From Sedimentitalea xiamensis (GTDB lineage Bacteria; Pseudomonadota; Alphaproteobacteria; Rhodobacterales; Rhodobacteraceae), in the NCBI RefSeq assembly GCF_030164465.1, contig NZ_JASNJE010000002.1, forward strand, positions 205,266 to 269,265: a DNA stretch of 64,000 bases, given 5' to 3'. Numbering within the stretch: position 1 is the stretch's first letter; every line of letters starts with the position of its first letter. The notes under the pieces are model-generated. The model saw only the letters and a list, made by a program, of their open reading frames with translations. It was not told where the DNA came from and ran no database searches. Below are positions 52,056 through 62,110 of the stretch, one piece after another. The position numbers and the translations under genes were made by a program.

Positions 52056-53225
52056 ATGGGCCGGTCCGATGGTCTGTCCGGCGCATTGTCACGCATGACG
52101 GGAATAGTGCGCTCGGCCTATGCCCTGCACGATGCGCCCGACCCCGTCCGCGATCTGGCCGATGCGCTCGATCCCTCCGACCTGGAAGTCGTGTTCCTGT
52201 TCGTGACCCCCCAGGCCGACGCCGCCGCCATCGCGGCCAGGGCCAAGCGCCTGTTCGCCCCCGCCACCGTCGTCGGCTGCACCACGGCCGGCGAAATTTC
52301 CGGCCGCGGCTATGCCGAAGGCGAGATCCTGGCCGTCGGCCTGCCCCGCAGCCATTTCATTGCACGCACCCTTGTGGTCGAGGATCTCGGCAGCTACGTG
52401 GCGCAGGATCTGATCGACACCATGATCCACAATCGCAACGACATGGCGCGCGGCAAACCGGATTGGAATTTCGAATTCACCTTCCTGATGATCGACGGCA
52501 TGTCGGTCAAGGAAGACGTGTTCATGTCGGATCTCTCGATCGGCCTGGGGCCGGTGCCGCTGTTCGGCGGTTCCGCCGGTGACGGAACCGATTTCGGCAA
52601 CACCTTCATCCTGAACGACGGCCGCACGCATCTCAACGCGGCGGTGCTGACCCAGATCCGCACCCGCTGTCCGATCAAGGTGTTCAAGACCGACCACCTG
52701 GTCCCCACGGACCAGCGCATGGTCGTCACCGGCGCGGACCCGGCCCGCCGGATCGTCTACGAGATCAATGCCGAACCCGCCGCGCTGGAATACGCCCGGC
52801 TGCTGGGCAAGGACCCGCAACAGCTCACCGCCTTCACCTTCGCGGCGCACCCAGTCGTGGTCAAGATCGACGGCCAGCACCACGTGCGCGCGATCCAGCA
52901 ACTGACGGCGGACGGCAATCTCAATTTCTTTTCGGCGATCGATGTCGGCCTTGTCCTGACCCTCGCCGAACCGGAAGACATGGAAATCCATCTGGAACGG
53001 GAAATCGCGAAACTGTCGGAACAGCGGGAACCCGACACGATCATCGCCTGCGATTGCCTGCTGCGCCGGCTCGAAGCACAGGAGAAACAGAAGATCGGCG
53101 CCCTGTCCGACATTCTCGCGCGCAACCGGGTGGTCGGCTTTTCCACCTATGGCGAACAGCTCAACTCCATGCATGTGAACCAGACCTTGACGGGGGTCGC
53201 GATCTACCCGCCCGAGGACGGCTGA
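52056..53225 (+). CDS. FIST domain sensory protein
   Basis: 389 residues. N-terminal FIST_N region (LEVVFLFVTPQADAAAIAAR, ATVVGCTTAGEISGRGYAEG) and FIST_C region (NAEPAALEYARLLGKDPQQL, then VVGFSTYGEQLNSMHVNQTL). FIST domains are thought to bind small ligands and occur in signal transduction. Here it lies three bases before a hybrid kinase gene. The ATG at 52056 follows GGAGGAG and is preferred to the ATG at 52041. Confidence 0.9.
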   Translation: MGRSDGLSGALSRMTGIVRSAYALHDAPDPVRDLADALDPSDLEVVFLFVTPQADAAAIAARAKRLFAPATVVGCTTAGEISGRGYAEGEILAVGLPRSHFIARTLVVEDLGSYVAQDLIDTMIHNRNDMARGKPDWNFEFTFLMIDGMSVKEDVFMSDLSIGLGPVPLFGGSAGDGTDFGNTFILNDGRTHLNAAVLTQIRTRCPIKVFKTDHLVPTDQRMVVTGADPARRIVYEINAEPAALEYARLLGKDPQQLTAFTFAAHPVVVKIDGQHHVRAIQQLTADGNLNFFSAIDVGLVLTLAEPEDMEIHLEREIAKLSEQREPDTIIACDCLLRRLEAQEKQKIGALSDILARNRVVGFSTYGEQLNSMHVNQTLTGVAIYPPEDG

Positions 53226-53228
53226 CCG

Positions 53229-55433
53229 ATGGCCGGATCGCTCGTGAACCCCGCGGATTCGCTGGAACGGCAGAACGAGAAACTGTCGATCATCGCGGCT
53301 GCGCTCATGGGGCGGGTGGAACAGAGCACCGATGCCGCCGGCGCCGCCTATACGCAGTTCCAGCGCGCCGCCGTGCTGGAACAAGAGGTCCGCGCCCGGA
53401 CCCGAGACCTGGAACGCGCGCTGGACCTGCTGAACGAAAGCAACGCCCGCCTCGCCGCCGCCAATCAGGAAACCGAGGCAGCGCGCTCCAACCTCGCCAA
53501 CGCGATCGAAACCGTGCAGGAAGGGTTCGCCCTGTTCAGCCCGGACGAGGAAATGGTGATGTGCAACAGCCGGTTCGGGATGCACATGCCCGACATCCGC
53601 GACCGCCTGGTGCCGGGACTCCGTTTCGCCGACTATGTCCAACTGGTCAGCCGCAGCAGCCACCTCGCCCTGCCCGACAGGGAAACGCCGCAGCAATGGG
53701 CCAGGCGCCGGATGGACCGGCACAAGGACACCAGCGTGATCTTCAATGTCCGCATGGACAGCGACCGTTGGGTGCAGGTCGGCGAGCACCGCACGCCGGA
53801 CGGCGGCACCGTCATCCTGCAAACCGACATCACCGACATCATGCGGCTGGAACGGCAGGAACGGGAACGCATCCTCGACGACCAGGCGCTGCTGATCCGC
53901 GCCACCCTGGAACATCTGAAACAGGGAGTCTGCATCTTCGACCGGATGTGCCGCCTCGTGGGATGGAACCAGCGCGTCGGGGAATTGCTGTCGATCCCGG
54001 TCGGGCGGTTCAACATCGGCAACAGTTTCCGGACGATTTTCGACCGGTTCCGCAACGAATTCCGGTTCCTCGATGAAACGACGGCGGACCTGGTCGAAGA
54101 CTGGGCGAACGGCGCGCTGCGCAGCGGGGCGCTGTCGTTTGAGGTCGAACACGTTTCAAAGCGCACGCTCGCGGTGTTCATGCAAGAAATGCCCGACAAC
54201 GGCTTTGTCATCAGCTTCACCGACATCTCGGCGGAACGCGCCGCGATCCGGGCGATTTCCGAAGCCAACGAAACCCTGGAACGCCGGGTGATGGAACGCA
54301 CGCTCGATCTCGAGGATGCCCTGTCCGAGGCCGAACGCGCCAATGCGTCGAAATCGCGCTTTGTCGCGGCGGCAAGCCATGACCTGTTGCAACCACTCTC
54401 CGCCGCCAAGCTCTACATCGCCTCGCTGGAAAGCGACATGCTGCCGCCCCAGCCGCGCGAGATCGTGTCAAAGGCGGCCAATGCGCTGCAAAGCGTCGAA
54501 AACATCCTCGCCGCGCTACTGGACATCTCGAAACTGGATTCCGGGCAGGCCAACGTCCTTGTCTCGACGGTGTCCGTGGACGTTCTGTTGTCGCAGCTCC
54601 GCGACGAACTGGGGCCGACGGCCAGCGCCAAGGGGCTGGACCTTCGGGTCCTGCGCACCGGGGCCGACGTGCTGAGCGACGCCACCTACCTGCGCCGGAT
54701 CCTTCAGAACCTGATTTCCAACGCGATCCGCTATACCGACAGCGGCCGCGTCCTCGTCGGGGCGCGGCGGCGCAAGAACGCCATCCGGATCGAAGTCTGG
54801 GATACCGGACCCGGCATCGCCGAAGCCGAGCACGACAGGATCTTCGGCGAATTCCAGCGCCTGAACGCCACCGCCAGCGCCGCCGATGGCATGGGTCTGG
54901 GGCTGGCCATCGTGGACCGCGCCTGCGCCCTGCTCAACCATCCGTTGCACCTGGCTTCCGACGTCGGGCGGGGCACGGTGTTTTCCGTCGAAGTGCCGAT
55001 CGCGCCGAGGGGTCCGGTCGGCAAGCCCGCCGGCGGGCCCAGCCGCGACCGCCCGCAGAACCGGCTGCAGCACATGATCGTGCTGCTGATCGAGAATGAC
55101 GACGAACTGCGCAACGCCCTGACCCTCACGATGGAAAAATGGGGCGTGGATGTTCTGCCCTGCACCTGCCAGGACGAAGCGGAACGCCTGCTGGCCGACA
55201 TCGATGTGGCCCCCGATGCCATCATCGCCGACTACCAGCTTGAACAGGGGCGGCTGGGGATCGACGCGATCTCGGCCGTCACCGCAGTCCATGGCGACAT
55301 CCCGGCCTGCATCATCACCGCCAACCGCAGCACCGGTCTCGACCAGTTGTGCGACCGGCTCGGGCATCTGCTGATCCACAAGCCGATCGACCCCGCTGCC
55401 CTGCGCGGTTTCCTCGCCGCGTCGCTGCGCTGA
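53229..55433 (+). CDS. PAS-containing hybrid histidine kinase with C-terminal receiver
   Basis: 734 residues, no membrane segment. N-terminal coiled coil, two PAS-like domains (NLANAIETVQEGFALFSPDE; HLKQGVCIFDRMCRLVGWNQ). A second coiled coil leads to the HisKA box with phospho-acceptor His384 (AASHDLLQPLSAAKLYIASL). Catalytic domain with N-box ILQNLISNAIRYT and G-boxes (VWDTGPGIAEAE, GMGLGLAIVDR), and a receiver domain with Asp668 (IIADYQLEQG). A soluble sensor of the NahK/ErcS type. Probably takes its signal from the FIST protein and controls the LuxR regulator. Cognate link is inferred. Confidence 0.92.
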   Translation: MAGSLVNPADSLERQNEKLSIIAAALMGRVEQSTDAAGAAYTQFQRAAVLEQEVRARTRDLERALDLLNESNARLAAANQETEAARSNLANAIETVQEGFALFSPDEEMVMCNSRFGMHMPDIRDRLVPGLRFADYVQLVSRSSHLALPDRETPQQWARRRMDRHKDTSVIFNVRMDSDRWVQVGEHRTPDGGTVILQTDITDIMRLERQERERILDDQALLIRATLEHLKQGVCIFDRMCRLVGWNQRVGELLSIPVGRFNIGNSFRTIFDRFRNEFRFLDETTADLVEDWANGALRSGALSFEVEHVSKRTLAVFMQEMPDNGFVISFTDISAERAAIRAISEANETLERRVMERTLDLEDALSEAERANASKSRFVAAASHDLLQPLSAAKLYIASLESDMLPPQPREIVSKAANALQSVENILAALLDISKLDSGQANVLVSTVSVDVLLSQLRDELGPTASAKGLDLRVLRTGADVLSDATYLRRILQNLISNAIRYTDSGRVLVGARRRKNAIRIEVWDTGPGIAEAEHDRIFGEFQRLNATASAADGMGLGLAIVDRACALLNHPLHLASDVGRGTVFSVEVPIAPRGPVGKPAGGPSRDRPQNRLQHMIVLLIENDDELRNALTLTMEKWGVDVLPCTCQDEAERLLADIDVAPDAIIADYQLEQGRLGIDAISAVTAVHGDIPACIITANRSTGLDQLCDRLGHLLIHKPIDPAALRGFLAASLR

Positions 55434-55436
55434 CCG

Positions 55437-56837
55437 CTAACCCGCGAGGCTTGGCAGGAACAGGACAATCCCCGGAAACGCCACCAGCATCGCGATGGTC
55501 AGCCCGTCGGCGATGAAGAACGGCGTTACGCCCTTGAACACATCCTGCACCGTCAGGTCGTCCCGCACCCCGGCCACGACAAAACAATTGAGTCCGATGG
55601 GCGGCGTGATCAGGCAGAACTCCGCCATCTTGACCACGAGGATGCCGAACCAGATCGCGCACATGGTGCCCGACATGCCAAAGGCGCTGTCGGCGGCGGC
55701 CACGTTTTCGCCCCCGTTGAGCGCCATGACCGCCGGATAGACCACCGGCAGGGTCAGCAGCAGCATTCCGATCGCGTCCATGAACATGCCCAGCACCGCA
55801 TAGGCCAGAAGAATGCAGACCAGGATCAGCATCGGCGACATCTGAAGCGAGGTGATCCAGTCGGCAAAAGCCGCGGGAAGTTCGGCGAACCCGAGGAACC
55901 GCACGTAGATCAGGACCCCCCAGATGATGGTGAAGATCATCACCGTCAGTTTCGCGGTTTCCAGCAGCGCCGCCTTGAGTTCCGACCAGCGCATGCCGCG
56001 GTAGAGCGCCATGAGGAAGACGATGAAGGCCCCGACAGCGCCGCCTTCGGTCGGCGTGCCCCAGGCTTCGCCGAAAGGGTTGTAGACGAAGAAGATGATG
56101 ATCACGACCACCGCCACGATGGGCAGCGCCGGCGGCAGGGCCGAAAAGCGCTGCCGCCACGTGAAACCGCCGACCGGCGGGCCGACGGATTTGAAGATCA
56201 GCGCGATCCCGATAATCAGTGCCGCATAGACGAGGGCCGAGAACATGCCGGGAATGAACCCGGCGAGCAGCAGCTTGCCGACATCCTGTTCCACGATGAT
56301 CGCATAGATCACGAGAATCGCCGACGGCGGGATCAGCGACGCCAATGTCCCGCCCGCCGCCACCACCCCGGCGGCGAACTGCTTGTTGTAGCCGATCTTC
56401 AGCATCTCGGGGATCGCGATGCGGGCAAAGACCGCCGCCGTCGCGACAGAAGCCCCGGACACAGCGGCGAACCCCGCCGTCGCGAAAACCGTCGACACCG
56501 CCAGCCCGCCCGGCACCCAGGCGATCCAGCGCTTGGCGGCCTCGAACAGCGCCGTGGTCAGGTTGGCGTAATAGGCCATGTAGCCGATCATGATGAAGAC
56601 CGGGATCAGGCTGAGCACCTGCGCGCTGACCTTGGAATGGGGCACCTGCCCCGCAGTCTTGATGCCGACGGTCAGCGCCCATCCCAAGTGCTCGGCCCCG
56701 AAATCGCGTTTCGCCCAGAACACCAGCACCAGCCCGACGAGACCGGCCAGCCCCGCCGCGAAGGCGACGCGCATCCCGGCCAGCACCAGGACCAGCAGCC
56801 CGGCGCTGACCCACAATCCGATTTCAATGGGTTCCAT
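55437..56837 (-). CDS. dctM: Second TRAP transporter large membrane subunit (DctM family)
   Basis: 466 residues, about 12 membrane segments. Typical DctM segments: GAVGAFIVFLMALYRG, AVSGASVATAAVFARIAIPE and GGTLASLIPPSAILVIYAI. The central loop SVGPPVGGFTWRQRFSALPP is longer than in the first TRAP system. Overlaps dctQ by one base. Its stop is three bases from the stop of the converging kinase gene. Confidence 0.94.
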   Translation of the reverse strand: MEPIEIGLWVSAGLLVLVLAGMRVAFAAGLAGLVGLVLVFWAKRDFGAEHLGWALTVGIKTAGQVPHSKVSAQVLSLIPVFIMIGYMAYYANLTTALFEAAKRWIAWVPGGLAVSTVFATAGFAAVSGASVATAAVFARIAIPEMLKIGYNKQFAAGVVAAGGTLASLIPPSAILVIYAIIVEQDVGKLLLAGFIPGMFSALVYAALIIGIALIFKSVGPPVGGFTWRQRFSALPPALPIVAVVVIIIFFVYNPFGEAWGTPTEGGAVGAFIVFLMALYRGMRWSELKAALLETAKLTVMIFTIIWGVLIYVRFLGFAELPAAFADWITSLQMSPMLILVCILLAYAVLGMFMDAIGMLLLTLPVVYPAVMALNGGENVAAADSAFGMSGTMCAIWFGILVVKMAEFCLITPPIGLNCFVVAGVRDDLTVQDVFKGVTPFFIADGLTIAMLVAFPGIVLFLPSLAG

Positions 56838-57466
56838 CAGTCGTGCCCCGCGAGACTGTCAGCTTCGATCCGGGCCTGTTCGGCGACCGAAAGGTTCAGC
56901 GGCACCGCCACCGGGTTTTCCAGCCCCAGGATCAGCGCCCGGCTGTAGCCCACCGCCTGAAGGATCAGGCGCAGCGCCAAAACCGCGAAGGCGAACGGCA
57001 CGACCAGCTTGCTGGGCCATGTCGGCAATCCGATGTCGATGGAACTGTCGCGGCTGCACAGCGGGCGCGAGCAGTCGAAGGACCGGTCGAAATGTTCCCA
57101 CGCCCCCCAGGTCAGGGCGGCGACCAGCACCAGGATCAGCAGCACCGAAACCAGTTCGAAAAACCACAGCACCCGTCCGTGCAGCGCCCCCACCAGCATG
57201 TCCATGCGGATATGGGTGCCATCGCGCTGGACATAGGAAATCCCCATGATCGCGATGATCGGCATCGCCGCCTCGATATAGTCGATATAGCCCAGCATCG
57301 GCGCGCCGAAGAACTTTCGCCCGATCACCGACCAGGCGGCCAGGAACATCAGGGAAAAGATCGCCAGACCGCTCAGCAACGCGCAGAACCGTTCGAGCGG
57401 CAGCAGCGCCCGGTCCAATCGGCTGAGCAGGCTGGAATCTTCCAGAACCGCTGCGGAACCCGCCAT
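56837..57466 (-). CDS. dctQ: Second TRAP transporter small membrane subunit (DctQ family)
   Basis: 209 residues with four membrane segments (LSGLAIFSLMFLAAWSVIGR, IDYIEAAMPIIAIMGISYV, LVSVLLILVLVAALTWGAW, LVVPFAFAVLALRLILQAVG). A periplasmic loop with two Cys (FDCSRPLCSRD) between helices three and four may form a disulfide. Confidence 0.9.
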   Translation of the reverse strand: MAGSAAVLEDSSLLSRLDRALLPLERFCALLSGLAIFSLMFLAAWSVIGRKFFGAPMLGYIDYIEAAMPIIAIMGISYVQRDGTHIRMDMLVGALHGRVLWFFELVSVLLILVLVAALTWGAWEHFDRSFDCSRPLCSRDSSIDIGLPTWPSKLVVPFAFAVLALRLILQAVGYSRALILGLENPVAVPLNLSVAEQARIEADSLAGHD

Positions 57467-57490
57467 ATGCCTATCCCCCTTTTATGACTC

Positions 57491-57515
57491 GGGGCCGCGC
57501 AACGGGCGCGGCCCC
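57491..57515 (-). terminator. Intercistronic hairpin between the second dctP and dctQ
   Basis: Perfect 10-bp inverted repeat GGGGCCGCGC / GCGCGGCCCC with a five-base loop, between the dctP stop (57548) and the dctQ start (57466). It parallels the hairpin at the same point in the first TRAP operon. Confidence 0.65.
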
Positions 57516-57547
57516 GACGTGTTCCTGCGCTCAGGCCGTGACGCCTG

Positions 57548-58564
57548 TCAGTTGGTCGCCTTGGTTTCGGTCAGGGTTGTCTCGACCAGGTCGTACAATT
57601 CCTGTCCCGGCAGGCCCTGCGCCTCGATATCGGCGATCCAGGCCTTGCTGATCGGGTCGGCGGCCTTTTCGCGGAAGGCCGCCAGTTCCGCGTCGCTGAT
57701 CTCGATCTTGGCGACGCCCTTCTCTTCGAGCACGCTGTCCCACTTCTTGAGCAGTTCGCCGTAATTGGCGAGATAATGCGCGATCGCCTCGTCGACCGAA
57801 CTGTCGAGCGCCTCGCGATGCGCGTCCGGAAGCGCCTCATAGGCGTCGATGTTCACGACGACCGGGCAGTTGACGGTGCCGGGGTTCAGGTTCGCCGTCC
57901 ACCATGCGGCCTGGTTGATGGTGCCAAAGGACAGGTGCGCATGCTGCGCGAAAGCGACCGTATCCACGACACCGGATTCCATCGCCTGATAGGCTTCGCT
58001 GGATGTCACCGAGGTCGGCACCGCCCCGACCGCCGCGAAGGCTTCGCCCAGACCGCCGGTGGCGCGGACGCGCATGCCTTCGAATTCGGCCAGCTCGTCG
58101 CGCGGTTCGCCGGTGCCGACGATATTGTATTGCGGCATCGGGCTGGTCATCAGCAGCCTGGCGTTCCATTGCGCCATCTCGTCCTGAACCGCGGGATGGG
58201 CATAGACCGCATGGCTGACAGCGACTTCTTCCTTCAGGTTCGACACGCCCAGGAAGGGCAGTTCGAGAACCGTGATCAGCCGGTTCTTGTCCGGGTGGTA
58301 TCCCGCGCAGAACTGCGCCATCTCGAATGCGCCGATGGAAATGCCGTCCAGGTTTTCCCGGTTCTTGGACAGCCCGCCATAGCTGACATTCATGGTGAAC
58401 TCGCCATTGGTCTTCTCGCTCACCAGTTCGGCCAGTTTCTCGATATGCTCGGTGAAGGCGCGGCGCTTGCCCCAGACCGAAACGTTCCATTCCGTGGCCG
58501 ACGCTTCCGCGACGAACGACAAAGCTACGGTGGCCGCGACGGCCCCGGTCAACATCTTGTTCAT
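57548..58564 (-). CDS. dctP: Second TRAP transporter substrate-binding protein (DctP family)
   Basis: 338 residues. Signal peptide (MNKMLTGAVAATVALSFVAEA). DctP fold with EWNVSVWGKRRAFTEHIEKL, substrate-binding region FEGMRVRATGGLGEAFAAVG, and MESGVVDTVAFAQHAHLSFG. The sequence around the Arg resembles binding proteins of the less-studied TAXI/DctP subgroups; the ligand cannot be named. Start 58564 chosen for GGGAG at 8 bases. Divergent from acsA. Confidence 0.92.
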   Translation of the reverse strand: MNKMLTGAVAATVALSFVAEASATEWNVSVWGKRRAFTEHIEKLAELVSEKTNGEFTMNVSYGGLSKNRENLDGISIGAFEMAQFCAGYHPDKNRLITVLELPFLGVSNLKEEVAVSHAVYAHPAVQDEMAQWNARLLMTSPMPQYNIVGTGEPRDELAEFEGMRVRATGGLGEAFAAVGAVPTSVTSSEAYQAMESGVVDTVAFAQHAHLSFGTINQAAWWTANLNPGTVNCPVVVNIDAYEALPDAHREALDSSVDEAIAHYLANYGELLKKWDSVLEEKGVAKIEISDAELAAFREKAADPISKAWIADIEAQGLPGQELYDLVETTLTETKATN

Positions 58565-59080
58565 ATGATACACTCCCTTGCTGCGGGCCATTGATCGCAC
58601 CGCTTGTCAGGAAAACTAGCGCGGACGCACCGCGATGCCAAGCCCCCGATCCGGACGGCCCCGCCGCCGCGCGCCGACGACTCGCGCGCGGCGCCCGGCG
58701 AGTCGCCGGCATGTCCGGAACGGCGGGTTCAGACACCCTCCGGCCTCCCGATCCGAGAAACGAAACAATATGTCACACCGATGTCAGCCGCATGATGACG
58801 CCACGGCAGCTTCCATTGACACGACGCCGACCAACCCTATAGAAATTCCGTTAACAGGCAATGCCTTATGTCAGAACAAAAAAATGTTAACAGAGAAGCA
58901 GGATTTACAAAATCAGCTCTCCTGTCGAAAAAAATTTACAAGCAAATCGTTTCATTACGGTAAGTTATTCCATTATTTTCACGTCACGTTATTATCCAAA
59001 CCGAGGAGCGTCGGGGGTTCGTTTCCCCGATGCCGGTCCGGTCCGGGCCGAAAGTACACAGTCAGAGGGAGGAGCCTTTC
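58565..59080. other. Intergenic promoter region between dctP and acsA
   Basis: About 515 bases. The first 200 are GC-rich. 58800-58985 is markedly AT-rich and carries the acsA promoter candidate described separately. No conserved ORF or RNA is recognised; the acsA leader would be ~230 bases long. Confidence 0.6.
58816..58893 (+). promoter_or_regulatory. Strong sigma70-like promoter with GTTAACAG repeats
   Basis: TTGACA (58816-58821), 16-base spacer, TATAGA (58838-58843) on the plus strand. Directly downstream are two direct repeats GTTAACAG at 58850-58857 and 58886-58893, spaced 36 bases; the first overlaps the expected transcription start, a natural repressor position. Drives acsA and perhaps the downstream genes. 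Confidence 0.6.
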
Positions 59081-61051
<1,971 letters not shown>

Positions 61052-61058
61052 CGGAGCC

Positions 61059-61742
61059 ATGACAACGGAAACCCTGACGAAACCCGCCGTCCTGATCCTG
61101 CTGGGCCCTCCGGGGGCCGGCAAAGGCACCCAGGCCCGGATGCTGGAAGAGACATTCGGGCTGGTGCAGCTTTCCACCGGCGATCTCCTGCGCGCCGCCG
61201 TCGCGGCGGGCACCGAGGCCGGCAAGGCCGCCAAGGCGGTGATGGAAGCCGGCGAACTGGTCAGCGACGACATCGTCATCGCGATCCTGCGCGACCGCCT
61301 GGCGGAACCCGACTGCGCCCGGGGCGTGATCCTCGACGGCTTCCCCCGCACCACGGTGCAGGCCGAGGCGCTCGACACGCTGCTGGCCGAAAACGGCCAG
61401 GCCATCAACGCCGCCGTCAGCCTCGAGGTCGACGACGCCGCGATGGTCACACGCATCTCCGGCCGCTTCACCTGCGGCACCTGCGGCGAAGGCTATCACG
61501 ACACGTTCAAGGCGCCCGCCGTCGCCGGAACCTGCGACAAATGCGGCGGCACCGACATGAAACGGCGGGCAGACGACAACGCGGAAACCGTCGCCAGCCG
61601 GCTGGTGGCCTATCACGAACAGACCGCGCCGCTGATTGCCTATTACAAGAAGAAGGGTGTCCTGAAGTCCATCGATGCGATGGGCGATATCGACGCGATC
61701 GCGGCGGAACTGGCTGCCGTCGTGTCAAAGGCGACAGCCTGA
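61059..61742 (+). CDS. adk: Adenylate kinase with zinc lid
   Basis: 227 residues. P-loop LLGPPGAGKGTQARMLEE, NMP-binding LSTGDLLRAAVAAGTEAG, and VILDGFPRT. The lid has CGTCGEGYHD ... CDKCGG with four Cys for zinc. Regenerates ADP from the AMP released by AcsA, directly upstream (7 bases). It may be a second, pathway-linked adenylate kinase; the housekeeping copy usually lies in the ribosomal protein operon. Confidence 0.95.
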   Translation: MTTETLTKPAVLILLGPPGAGKGTQARMLEETFGLVQLSTGDLLRAAVAAGTEAGKAAKAVMEAGELVSDDIVIAILRDRLAEPDCARGVILDGFPRTTVQAEALDTLLAENGQAINAAVSLEVDDAAMVTRISGRFTCGTCGEGYHDTFKAPAVAGTCDKCGGTDMKRRADDNAETVASRLVAYHEQTAPLIAYYKKKGVLKSIDAMGDIDAIAAELAAVVSKATA

Positions 61743-61813
61743 CACGCTTGCAAGACCGGGCGCCGCCCTGACCCGCTGCGCCCATCATTTTGGAGGAAGA
61801 AGGAGGACCCGCC

Positions 61814-62098
61814 ATGGCGGACCAATCTACTCATGCCGCGGCCACCGCCCAGTCGGACAAGGACTACTGGTCGGCGAACGTGCGCATCATTCTGATCAGC
61901 CTCGTCGTATGGGCGCTGGTCTCCTTCGGGTTCGGCATCCTGCTGCGCCCGATGCTGTCCGGCATCAGCGTCGGCGGCACCGATCTCGGCTTCTGGTTCG
62001 CCCAGCAAGGCTCGATCCTGGTGTTTCTGCTGCTGATCTTCAACTACGCCTGGCGGATGAACAAACTCGACGCGCAATACGGCGTCGAAGAGGAATAA
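61814..62098 (+). CDS. DUF4212 small symporter subunit
   Basis: 94 residues. Two membrane segments (NVRIILISLVVWALVSFGFG and GFWFAQQGSILVFLLLIFNY) with the DUF4212 pattern DKDYWSANVR and YAWRMNKLDAQYGVEEE. DUF4212 proteins pair with sodium/solute symporters as here. The ATG at 61814 follows GGAGGA. Confidence 0.93.
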   Translation: MADQSTHAAATAQSDKDYWSANVRIILISLVVWALVSFGFGILLRPMLSGISVGGTDLGFWFAQQGSILVFLLLIFNYAWRMNKLDAQYGVEEE

Positions 62099-62110
62099 GG
62101 GCGGAGAAAC

